Below, in pieces: positions 46,587 to 56,480 of a stretch of 64,000 nucleotides of DNA. The stretch is from Moniliophthora roreri. Taxonomy: Eukaryota > Basidiomycota > Agaricomycetes > Agaricales > Marasmiaceae. The DNA is taken from contig LATX02000001.1 of assembly GCA_001466705.2 (NCBI GenBank), positions 2,108,001-2,172,000 on the forward strand, written 5' to 3'. Both the position numbers and the translations under genes were made by a program. Within the stretch, counting starts at the first letter, position 1; each line of letters begins with the position of its first letter. Under the pieces are notes generated by a model. The model was not told the origin of the DNA. It made no database searches and saw only the letters and a list, made by a program, of their open reading frames with translations.

Positions 46587-46673
46587 GGGCGGACGGCACT
46601 GAGGGACGTATTCACACAGCCACAGTAATTCCTCTGCGGGTCACAGTGATGAGCGATTTTCTGTACCACGACC
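46587..46673. promoter_or_regulatory. Very short bidirectional promoter, GCP4 / TBC protein
   Basis: Only 87 bp separate the two outward-facing start codons. Transcription of one or both genes therefore must start very close to, or within, the neighbouring gene. Confidence 0.55.
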
Positions 46674-48913
46674 ATGGACATCCCTAGCGCCGGCAAATCA
46701 TTCGAGTCCGCAGAATCCTTTGACCTTGGCGATGCATTCAACGATGGAGATGATGATGACCATAATAATGCGTACAAGTTTTCGCCGGAAGCCATACGCA
46801 AAGAAATGCACATGACTCGTCATAGCGACGACGGTGACGGAGTAATATCAAGAAATGCTCAGGCATTCCGGGACCTCGATGAGTCGGTTTCTACGCTCGA
46901 TATAAACGGTGATGCTCGGTCCTCGGCTACTTCTCCACCGCCTACTCCAGATGAATCCGATACTACATCGCAATTCGTACAGATATCGTTGTCGAGTTCC
47001 GAAACGGATATTTCTGCCCACGAGTCTCAAAAGCCTTTAGAACTGGAGAAAGGGCATATTTCCACGGAAGAAATACCACATGAGGACGAGCAACATCCAT
47101 ATCCTACGGTCATCATAGATGTATCAAAGCCACCATCCCACCGAGTAACTCTGTCGACAGAATCTGCGACGAACATCCCGACACCCTCTACAGCTACTCA
47201 CCCACCACTTTCACCGCCATCATCTTCCAACGAGACAGACAAGGCTCATTCAGATCATTCGACGCAATCAGCGCCGTCAAACTCTTTACGAGCGCAGCAG
47301 GAATCACCTCATGCCGCCTCTACATCCGCCTTGCCTTCTCCATCGTTAGTGGTCCCCTCGCAGGTGGAAGCTTCAGCATCCTTGTCTTCCACAACGACAA
47401 AGTCAACGCACAGATACACGCGTTCTGTGGGTCCTAGTACCTTTGAGAAGGTGAGGAGTCGGACACGTCCCTCATTCCTACCTCCCAAAAGCCGTGAAGA
47501 GGATGACAAGCATATGGCCGATTGGGAAGCAATGATGAAGCTGAGCCGTGCCGCCGGTACGATGATCCCTCCTCCAAATGTTTTTCGTAGCTAACTACAG
47601 TGCTTCAGCGGTCAAAAAGCGAAAGGCGTTGCAGGAACGACGCCTAGCACGAGAAAAGAAGATCGAAGATTCGCTACATTACTGGGAAAAGGAAATTGTT
47701 CCAGATTGGAGGGTTGTTTTGGTCAATCCCGGTATGCGCAAAGTCTGGTGGAGAGGTATCCCGACCAAACTCCGAGCGTTCATGTGGGAACGTGCAGTGG
47801 GCAACCCTTTGGCCTTGAGTAAAGGTACTGATCTTATTTGTAGTCGTTCACTTGGAGATGTGCAATTGATCAAATCTGGTTCTTTACCTCTGTATATCAG
47901 ACAATTACAAATCTTGCTCTGCTCGAGCGAAACGGGCGCTCAACTCTGGCTCATTTCCAGCGGCAACGCTCGCTACTATCGAAGAGGACATTGGAACCAC
48001 CTTGCCCGGCTTACATATTTTTCACCATGAAACTGGACCGTTGTACGCTGACCTGAAGGATATGCTTTGTGCATGGGTCGTAGCACGAAGCGATGAAGGC
48101 CTCGGATACACCTATGGTGCCAGCAAAATTGCAGCCATGTTCCTTCTCAATATGCCGCCCCAACAAGGTTTTGTCGTTATGCGGAACATGTTAGAGAGAC
48201 ACTGTATGAGATCCTTCTTCGGTGGTGATGGGGCAAAAGACGACGTAAGTCGAGGCGCATGCTATCTCAACGAAAAGGGTGGCTAATTCATAATAACAGG
48301 TCGAAGCCTACTATCGGTGAATACATTCTTAGTATTGCTCCTTCCCTATTGTCTCTGACACATTGCTAGAATATTCGATACCCTTCTCGCGGATGGAATG
48401 CCCAAAAGTGAGCCGAGCACCTTCTCCTTTTACATCAGTCCTGACTTCGTCTAGTCTATTTCAACTTCAAGCAGCATCAGATTTCCCCAGCCGCGTACTT
48501 ACCAGAGTGGATTATTCCTCTATTTCTAGACCACCTGCCATTTGAGGCGTGCGCTCGCATATGGGATGTCCTGATGTTGGAAGGCGATGCTTTCCTGTAC
48601 AGAGCGGCTCTAGGTATTCTAGCGGTGCTCGAACCTAGACTGTTCTTCCCCGATAGAAAAGAGCTCATTGAACTTCTCAAGTGAGTTAACCGTCTCTCCT
48701 ACACATACAACCATTGCTCAATAAGATTGTAGAGGCGAAAATAAAGCTGCACTAGATGTCGCTAAGCGAGATGGTCAGCGACTAGACGGTGGAAAGTACG
48801 AGATCTACGGTGTCGACGAGGAAACATTATGGGAGCGAATTGATAGCATGGATGACTGGTGGAAGGAGAGTACATGGAATCGGTTGATTCAACGAGAGCT
48901 TCCCGACCGGTAG
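46674..48913 (+). CDS. TBC (Rab-GAP-like) domain protein lacking both catalytic fingers
   Basis: A disordered acidic/Ser/Pro-rich N-terminus of about 270 residues is followed by a charged helix (KKRKALQERRLAREKKIEDS) and a TBC domain: VNPGMRKVWWRGIPTKLRAF, PGLHIFHHETGPLYADLKDM, IAAMFLLNMPPQQGFVVMRN, YFNFKQHQISPAAYLPEWII and CARIWDVLMLEGDAFLYRAA. The order and spacing match TBC1D12/14-type Rab-GAPs. The arginine-finger motif IxxDxxR reads IEEDIGT, and the glutamine-finger motif YxQ reads YTY. Both catalytic residues are replaced, so GAP activity by the dual-finger mechanism is not expected. It ends KESTWNRLIQRELPDR, with the TAG at 48911. About seven introns. Confidence 0.82.
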
Positions 48914-49156
48914 AAGGCAGCTGGATCCACGGAGCTGAGCGGACAGTCTTTATCTTATTTGTGAGTTGTTTGTAAACACTGAGTATAACACAATGCTCCG
49001 ATACTCCAAGTCATCAGTTGTACTTTGTATTTGGCACGTACACTGACTTACCATGGATGTCTTCTGATTGGTCTAAAGAAACATCTGGAAGGACCTGGAG
49101 GGGTTCTAGTCCCTCATTTGCCTGTTGGGGAAGCTGTCTTTCCTGATCTAGACGCT
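48914..49156. other. Intergenic, 3' flank of TBC gene
   Basis: Short AT-rich spacer before the small membrane-protein candidate. The open frame from 49025 may extend that gene upstream. Nothing else seen. Confidence 0.4.
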
Positions 49157-49660
49157 ATGTCTGCCGGTCTACTGACATCCAGAATCCCAAACACCCGTCA
49201 TTTCCCGCTCATGGTGGTGAGATGCCGACTGTGACTTTCGCAAAGGATGCGTTATAGAGATCCAGAACATGTTCACCCCACTTCTAGTGCGCGCCCCGCC
49301 CATTATAAAAGGACGCCCAGGGATACTATGGAAGTCCAGGCCACCACGATCTATCCTTCCCTTCGACATCTATAGACATCCAGAGAAGATGTATTACACT
49401 TACCTTGCCAGACGAACTGTCAGTTCGTTTCTCCACCGAAGTTCATCCAATGTCCTGATTTCCTGACAGGCACTTTTTGGTTGGGTCGCGCTTGAGGCAA
49501 GTTTAGCAGGATTTGTGGTATACCAATGGAGACGAACTAGGTTCGTTCAAGCTGTTTCTTTCGTCGGCTGTTTTCCTGACCTTCTTTCCGCAGCGGGTCA
49601 ATCTCCAATCTCCACCCTGACAATCTCTCCCACTTGAGAGCGTCAAGAAAGCTGATTTGA
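49157..49660 (+). CDS. Possible small single-span membrane protein, uncharacterised
   Basis: Three introns with good borders join MSAGLLTSRIPNTRHFPLMV, NMFTPLLVRAPPIIKGRPGI, then ILPFDIYRHPEKMYYTYLAR, RTALFGWVALEASLAGFVVY and QWRRT. The N-terminus is basic and hydroxylated like a mitochondrial targeting peptide. The ALFGWVALEASLAGFVVY stretch is a membrane helix. The 3' end is unclear: one model stops at 49658-49660; another could add an exon encoding MARRRDIEALDAKQHYDQ that ends near 49811. I do not recognise the family. The in-phase exon joins and hydrophobic helix are the only support. Confidence 0.35.
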
Positions 49661-49856
49661 GAACCACAACGGGGAAGCGATTGGAAGTGACTTGATTGAG
49701 TTGCCTACTTATGGCTCGGAGACGAGACATTGAGGCCCTTGATGCCAAGCAGCATTACGACCAAGGCGTGCCGGAGGACCACGGCGTGTACCATACTAAC
49801 GGACCTACATAGATATTCATTCCTATCTGAATAGATTACACTGATGATACAATTCT

Positions 49857-50630
49857 TCAACTGAGATACCAGAACAGAAGATAGGCACCAAGAAGGTATC
49901 TGTTAAAGAAACAGCAAATATTAGTTCACAATGCGAAGGAAAGAGTGGAGGTGAACGCACATGAGTACGCGAACTTGGGGATCCAGATTATTGAACTTCG
50001 TAGTCAAATCTCCGCCACCGGCTGCGGCAACTGGTGCTGCTGGTGTGGAACCACCGCCCAATGTATGTCCCTTCCCTGAGAAGCTTCCTGAACCTGAAGA
50101 GTGTCGACGAAGGGCATCTCCCAGAGCGCTAAGGAAGAAGTATTATGGGTAAGGGGTATTGCCGGAGGAAGAGGGACACGCACGCCTTATCCGCACCACG
50201 GACTTGGTCGACTTTCGAGCTTCCTTTCAAGAATATGAACGTAGGCCTGCGAATTCAAAGCCAAGTTGAGCCATTCACGAGTTTCCGTAGTAAATAAGAT
50301 CGTACATAGCAGAAACCCGATATTCTCCCGCCACATCCTTTGCTGCGTCGACATCGCACTTCAAAAAGTTAACGTTGGTGTACTGCTTTGCGAGGGATTC
50401 AAAGATGGGTGCTATTGCGTGACATGGACCACACCTGAGCAGATTCTTCAGCGTTGTGAGAGCAACACATAGTAGAATTACTTACCAGGTCGCATGGAAG
50501 TCGATGACCTATAAGTGTGTTGAGCTGAAGGAAGATGGTTTCTGTGCGTAAGACTCACAGAAAGCTTGTCATTCGACTTCCCTAGAATGCCTTTGAGCTG
50601 ATCAAGAGATGTTATGTGGGTGATTGACAT
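49857..50630 (-). CDS. Thioredoxin with C-terminal membrane tail
   Basis: MSITHITSLDQLKGILGKSN leads into [20 protein letters not shown], with the CGPC redox site assembled across an intron. NVNFLKCDVDAAKDVAGEYR, VSAMPTFIFLKGSSKVDQVR and GADKAALGDALRRH complete the fold, including the cis-Pro in MPTF. Beyond the usual 105 residues there is a Gly/Ser/Ala linker (GGGSTPAAPVAAAGGG) and then DPQVRVLIYLLGAYLLFWYL, a hydrophobic segment ending two residues before the stop at 49857. The last exon follows an intron at about 49886-49952. A tail-anchored thioredoxin facing the cytosol is inferred. Five introns. The ATG at 50630 begins exactly at the thioredoxin fold, and an upstream in-frame ATG at 50732 is disregarded. 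Confidence 0.85.
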
Positions 50631-50803
50631 GACGGCGGGTTGAAAAGATTGAAGGCGGAAGTTAGGGTTGCGTGTCGCTTGGTCATTTGTACCACGAGCG
50701 CTTGCTCCCGGGCGCTTGATGAGAAAGTCCAAAACTTGTCTAAAACGATTGTAACGTAAAAACTACGATAGAAAATACAACAGTAATAAAATATGAATTT
50801 ATA

Positions 50804-52552
50804 CTAGTTCTGCACTCGACGACTTCTAGGAGGAGGGGGAAGTGCATGAATATCAGGGATATCAGGCAGCGCATTCTCGGAATCCCGCGACTTCGAGCCA
50901 TCCAGTAGCTCAGACAGTTTGGAAGGTGGCAGGATATGCCCATATTGCGATGGCTTGAGCTTTCCTTCCTCATTTGAAACATTGCCGAACGAAGCCCTGC
51001 GTGGACGATACGCATCTGGGTCATCGTTTAGAATAATTCGGGTAAGAGGTGAGGGCGAGTGCGTAGAGTGTCTAATACGTTTTGATCCTGGACTCGATGG
51101 TTGCACCTTCCCGCCATAGACTTGGGATGTGGTTTGCTCCATTGAGTATGGAGCCTGGGAGTATGATGAAGTTGTTGTGGTAAATACCGAAATCGATTGG
51201 GGAGGCTCCAGCTTTTCGGCCACCAGTTTCGTGACAACACTCTTCTTAACGACATGCATGAGCCGAATCTTCTTCCCTTGCAACGGATGAAGTAGTAAGG
51301 GCGAGCAGTAGAACGTCAGCGGCGTCAGGCTTTTCTCTCCTTCCAGAACTCTCGGACCCTTCTTATCGTCAACGAAATAATCGAACTTCCATCGCAACTT
51401 GACAGATTCCGTCCCTTTGCCGTGACCTGAATGTAGCATCGATGTTTCTGAACCACGAACGGTATACGCGCCATTAGATTTGAGACTGAGAGCAGCTTGA
51501 CGAGAGATGTGGTCTCGCGCTTCTCCATCTACGGTCAAACGCCTTAGAACAGGCTGCCCCTCAAAAGGCGCGTAGTGGAAGTTGAAGGTTTGCTTCGAAA
51601 CAGGAATGAACTCGGCTACGCCTTCCACGCGCCCATCGGGTCCCAATGCGCGCCCGCTTGCCGAATATCCAGCGAATCTGAACTTTGGGTTGACAGCGCG
51701 GAACCCTTCTTGGTCGATGAGCATCTCAAGTATGACATGTTGGAGCCACGCCATACTTTTCGGTAGTCGGTTCGGATTATGGCGGAAGCTTGGTTCTAGG
51801 GACGATTGTGATAAGCTCTTCGGGACCCCTACACTAACTGTGGATGCCTCCGAGGTTGCTACAAGAACCGAACTGGAAGAATGAAGAAGCCCTGCACGGT
51901 CGGAATAGCTGATTGGGCGTAAGTCGAGTGGAGCCTGGGTTCTAGTGCAACCTCGATGAGGTACAGACGAACAGGACAGTGTAGAATAGACAGACGGTGA
52001 TGGTGATGGTGGTGAGATTCGAGCCACGCAGGACTCCGTAGAGTCCGCAGGGGAAGGAGCATGTTCTTGCGTTGGGTTAAGCGCGTCGATCGTCACTGAT
52101 TCAGAGAGGTGTTCAGCTAGACTCATCGGGATGGGAGAATCTTGATCTTCCAGTGATACCGCAGAATGATGGTTCTCTGTTTCGCTCTCGATTTCTGAAC
52201 AAGATGTCATATTGGATCGATAGCTCTGCACTGGTGCCCTTGATGGTCCAAAAGTTCCAACGGTTCCGACCGAACCAACTGTATCAGAACTCGCGCTGGA
52301 TAGGAGTTTGAGACTAAGACCGCATTCTGAGCGTCCTGTACCGTCTGAATTCAAGGTTTCGAAAAGATCGGAATTGGAAGACAAGCTGAAGAGAAAAACC
52401 GGTATCTCCTCAGAAGTCAAAGTTGTGGATAGGGACGCGTTTAAGATGGGAGACGGTGGGGAAACAGACGTCAGAGCATCAAAGAAAGATGGAGGTCGCC
52501 TTTTGGAATAGCTTGCCACGTCGGGAAGAAGTTCCGCAGTTTCGTTGTCCAT
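50804..52552 (-). CDS. Uncharacterised 582-residue protein with a conserved-looking central domain
   Basis: Uninterrupted frame from MDNETAELLPDVASYSKRRP to RSRRVQN, unusual here for having no intron. The first 280 residues are Ser/Thr/Pro-rich and likely disordered. Residues from about 285 look folded: MAWLQHVILEMLIDQEGFRA, NPKFRFAGYSAS, VEGVAEFIPVSKQTFNFHYA, PFEGQPVLRRLTVDGEARDH, SVKLRWKFDYFVDD and EKSLTPLTFYCSPLLLHPLQ, ending in a basic LMHVVKKSV helix. The tail is Pro/Ser-rich with basic clusters. No known domain was recognised. The alternation of aromatic and hydrophobic residues suggests a beta-rich fold. It is downstream of no related gene; the thioredoxin gene follows on the same strand after 173 bp. 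Confidence 0.7.
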   Translation of the reverse strand: MDNETAELLPDVASYSKRRPPSFFDALTSVSPPSPILNASLSTTLTSEEIPVFLFSLSSNSDLFETLNSDGTGRSECGLSLKLLSSASSDTVGSVGTVGTFGPSRAPVQSYRSNMTSCSEIESETENHHSAVSLEDQDSPIPMSLAEHLSESVTIDALNPTQEHAPSPADSTESCVARISPPSPSPSVYSTLSCSSVPHRGCTRTQAPLDLRPISYSDRAGLLHSSSSVLVATSEASTVSVGVPKSLSQSSLEPSFRHNPNRLPKSMAWLQHVILEMLIDQEGFRAVNPKFRFAGYSASGRALGPDGRVEGVAEFIPVSKQTFNFHYAPFEGQPVLRRLTVDGEARDHISRQAALSLKSNGAYTVRGSETSMLHSGHGKGTESVKLRWKFDYFVDDKKGPRVLEGEKSLTPLTFYCSPLLLHPLQGKKIRLMHVVKKSVVTKLVAEKLEPPQSISVFTTTTSSYSQAPYSMEQTTSQVYGGKVQPSSPGSKRIRHSTHSPSPLTRIILNDDPDAYRPRRASFGNVSNEEGKLKPSQYGHILPPSKLSELLDGSKSRDSENALPDIPDIHALPPPPRSRRVQN

Positions 52553-52695
52553 ATTCTAGGTAAACGAGTTAAAATCTAGGTTTGCTTTGGAAAGAGGTGA
52601 TCTTACCGGTTTTGCAGAAACTCAGACTATAAGCTTTATGTAGCACTTGAAAAGCCTGGCGGCTGAAGAACGCCGATGTGGTGGTCAAATGTTAA

Positions 52696-53057
52696 GGGCC
52701 TGTTTGGCGGCACCTTTCCCGCTAAAAACAAAATGGACCATTTTTGTCCCCATTTCAGCCATAGGCGCCCAGGACCGCTATTCAGATTATTCCCACAATG
52801 GTATTTGCTGAGTGTCTGCTCGATTGGGGTTCATCCCCACTGTGACACCATCTTAAGAGCCTTGTATAACACTTTAACTAATATGGCTCTGAGATCAACA
52901 GATTTGACACGTCAGGTATGCTTTGGAGAAGCAATACTAGCTTGAAACGCAGTCACATGAGTGTCGGACAGCAATTTTTGGCCGTGCGACGAGACCTATC
53001 CGGATGACAACCCATCCCAGTCGTCCGGGTATCAAAGTGGTGCCAACAAACGGCACC
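52696..53057. mobile_element. PIF/Harbinger-like MITE with TAA target-site duplication
   Basis: The 362-bp element is bounded by TAA on both sides (52693-52695 and 53058-53060). Its left end GGGCCTGTTTGGCGGCACC is an imperfect inverted match to the right end GGTGCCAACAAACGGCACC. A TWA duplication and GGGCC.GTTTGG termini are typical of Tourist-type MITEs mobilised by PIF/Harbinger transposases. No transposase frame is present inside. It lies in the 5' flank of the 582-residue protein gene. Confidence 0.65.
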
Positions 53058-53060
53058 TAA

Positions 53061-53454
53061 GCCTTCAAGTTGCCAAGCTGCCACGACCCTCCCCTTCCTC
53101 CGAGTCCTTGTACCTCGGAGTCGGTGTTCTCCACTCAGTGCCCACGCACACTTATCGTGACTGCAGATGATGTTCAACTTAGATGCTCCACTTATCTGAC
53201 GTGAAGTGAATAGTAGACTCGAGCTCAGGCTCTTTCTTGCGACGGATGGAAAAGGCTAACTTATTTCAAACCGAGTTCGTCCGAGTCTAAGAAAAATTGC
53301 GAGTTACATACGGTACTAATCTCTATTAGATTCATGATCCTCCTTTGCCACAACGCTTGCCACAAGCAAAAGATTATTTCCGTTACGATAGATTCTAACC
53401 AGTGCCAATTCAACCTGTCCAATTTGGGTTCTACAGTTTGACAGTTACAACTAC
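53061..53454. other. Intergenic, nothing recognised
   Basis: About 390 bp between the MITE and the 3' end of the ALG9 gene. No gene seen. Confidence 0.5.
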
Positions 53455-55851
53455 CTACGGCTTCTTCTGTTTGCCCACTTTAACTACCTTCTGCTCCACA
53501 AGGGTTTTGACTATTTTTTTTTCCACGCGGCCCTTGTTTCTCAGGAGGCAGTAATCACCCCATGAATTGAGTTGCCTCCATCGTTTCCCGGGAACCCAGA
53601 GTACCCGACTGAGGAGAGGTGAGTATCTTGCATCGAGAAAAGGCAGGCAAGAAACACGCTCCCATGTCTGCGTCTGAACGGCGTAGCGAGGCTCCAAAGC
53701 GGACTCGACGGGGTGCTCAGGGAAATCCAGGTCTATCAAATAATCGCAAGTGCTGACAGGAACCTGCGCCGCGAACAAGAAGTCAGTTGACGGCCAGCTC
53801 ATGTAAAAGACGACAAAAACTGACATAATGAGACCGTTCTTCCTGGTTCAAATCGTTAAGTCCATCTGGTTGGATGCGTGTTTGTGGTCTATGCCACAGA
53901 CCCAGGACACCAGTCGCCTGCCTGTCTCCTCTCCATACTGGGAAATGCCCTGGGAGCAAGCCATGGAAGTCGTGCTGGATAAATTCAACATCGACCCCAT
54001 TGGGAACAAGGAAATGGCCTGGGAACCTGTACCATTCCTTTCCGACGCAGAGAGTCAAATTGAAATCCTTAATCCCGCTTAGGTCGATGGTGTGCTCCTC
54101 CCGATAGTGCCTACTAGTCGAGGGAGGAGGCGGTGGAAGAAGACCGGTTGTATTCAGCAACCATGGCAACTCTTTCATCTCAAGGTTGTACGCAATGGTG
54201 AGCGGGGCGTGGTAGTAGTGCCAGTTGGCGAATATTCGCGAGACAGATAGCAACGCGGAAACAACGACCACCGAGGACGTAAAAGAACTGAATATCGATG
54301 TACGTGAAGCCTGGAAAGTCGATTAATGATAACAGCAAGAATCCAGGTAGACTAACATTACGCACTCTGTATGGCGATTTCGTTATAGCTATGAAAGCAG
54401 TTTCCATCCATCCTCGGATGAGGTATATCGTAACGGCGGCATTGAAAGCTAATAATGGGTATACTGGGAACATGAAGCGTTCTTCCTTGTGTGCTTGAGC
54501 AGATAAAATTCCCAACCAAAGATAGAATGGTGCTAGCCTCAAGGCCAAGACCAGGAATGGAGAGCTTTCGTCATTGGAAACCTTGACAATCCCGAGTCTT
54601 CCTCTATCTGCGAGGTACGTGATCCCCAATGCGGGAAGAGCAAGAAGGGCAAACGGAAGAACCACATTGAAATTTATCAGGAGATTGAAGATGTAGAAGC
54701 TTGGGGGAGATGTTCCATAAAGGTTAGGTCCACGACCGGAGGATAGGATATTGTAGTTGACAATGTTGAAGGGAACAATCGAAAGCTTTCCATAAGCCAG
54801 GGTGTCGATTCCAACGACAGGGATCTTTAAGTGCGTGTCAAAGCAAATTGGGATAGTAAAGGGTCAAACCTACAAAGACGAGGGCAGCAAGGAAGCCGGC
54901 GCCGAACAGACGCTTCCACCTATTTAACACCCATGTACGACGAGCCGATGCAGGGACCCTGTCACCGCTAAGGATGAAGAGTTCCTCGATCACGAAGGGT
55001 ATTGCCAGAGCTAGTACGAAAGGCCAACCTACAACTGTACCTGTTGCAAAGGAAAGGGTTGCGATGAGCGTCCGATAGGCGTCGCGGGTACTTGCAGGTA
55101 TGATGGCGTATCCGAACGCAAAAGTCGTGGTATACATAGCAAATGAAGAAGGCAAGAAAGCTGCTGACGCGTTCCACATTCCTGCATTGAACAATAGAAT
55201 GAAGAACAGGTATCGACCGACTCTTTTGTTCACGTTCTCGTACACCTTACGGTAGAAAGAGACTTCCGCAAGTGTGCAAAGCGTTGCGAGCATGATTCTG
55301 ACGGCAAAAAAAGCGGCCCTCTGGATCGGGTCAGCCTACAGTCATGTAATAAAGGAAGGGGTGATCACTTTCTGGTTATTGGAGAGGAAGCGGGCTACTT
55401 GAACGGGTAAGAGGTGTAGGAGAATGTACGCCCAGCTCCGTATAGCATATTGAGGAGAAACTTCCCATGTTTGAAAGGCATAACCTTGGTCGAGGAGGTG
55501 CAGGGGTTCCCAAAAGTTGTACACTGGAGCGGAAGTTGTCGGATGTGGATTTAGGGCGGGAAAAAAAGGATTCACATACCTTCGTCGCAATCGTCAATGT
55601 TGGAATACATTGCACCAGTAATGCGAATAAGGATGAGTATCCGAAATGCAAGGCTGAAGCTAGGACTCCATGGTGGCTTGGCGGTCCTGAATGTCGATTC
55701 AGATGGCTGATTAGAGGGAAGCATAAGTTGCCACGAACCTTCGAACCTTATCTTGAAGGATGCCATCGTTCACATCCGTTTTCGAGGATGTCTTTGGGGC
55801 ACTGTCCTGTTGAGGACGGCGGAAACGAAGGGTCTGCGTACCAGCAGACAT
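53455..55851 (-). CDS. ALG9: Dol-P-Man:GlcNAc2-Man alpha-1,2-mannosyltransferase ALG9
   Basis: ER multi-span GT22 glycosyltransferase of N-glycan precursor assembly. The exons read MSAGTQTLRFRRPQQDS, AFRILILIRITGAMYSNIDD, CDEVYNFWEPLHLLDQGYAF and QTWEVSPQYAIRSWAYILLH. The first luminal loop carries the D(C)DE.(Y/F)NFWEP motif that defines the GT22 active site. ALG9-specific stretches are VGWPFVLALAIPFVIEEL, SSGRGPNLYGTSPPSFYIFN (with LYG..PWSFY-type sequence) and QAHKEERFMFPVYPLLAFNA. A luminal C-terminal domain follows (VGKEWYRFPGHFLVPNGVDV), ending in a Lys-rich tail KVGKQKKP. Four or more introns. The start at 55851 fits a short cytoplasmic N-terminus. Confidence 0.9.
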
Positions 55852-56480
55852 CTTTCCGGCTTTAGGCGTTGATGCAACGTTGGAATTGATGTAAGGGGTA
55901 GAGTTTAGAAAGCAAGACGACACGTGGGATCCGAGTGTCGGTATCGCCGAGAACAATATATTTGACGATCTTGGACATGTCAGCCTCAATCTGGCAAACG
56001 ACCAAAGAGGACCAAAGCGCTACGCCGGTGTGCAGGCTAACGGAGCCGACAAGGCAAATGGACATCGACGACAGATTCGTTACAGGAGGTCCCGGTCAGG
56101 GGACGAAACACTCGCACACGCGACGAGTGTGTCAGTTACAATAAACGTAACAGCCGAGGGAGCTGGTACGCGAGATGACCCTGTTGTCAGCTTGGAAAGA
56201 CACCAATACGACCTCGACACGAACCGTACAAGGCCTTTGACTTTTTTTATTCGGACGAGTAGGAGAACTAGAAGACCGTAGGTGCCGCTGGATCTATTGG
56301 ACGCCGGACTTTGGGTGCTGGGAAAAATAATTTAGCTCAAGAATTCGAAGCTAAAGTCCAAGGCAAAGCCAAATTTGGGCCGCAGGCTTCTACCATAATT
56401 TGGTGGATGCCAGAGACTCGCCCCCAAAACTCTTCTGCATTCCCCCTTCTCTTCTCTCAACCACCATCGTTCCGTCCACA
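55852..56480. promoter_or_regulatory. Divergent promoter region, ALG9 / DUF6533 protein
   Basis: About 630 bp between outward-facing starts. CT-rich tracts (TTCCCCCTTCTCTTCTCTC) sit just upstream of the DUF6533 ATG. Short open frames here have no coding character. Confidence 0.4.
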
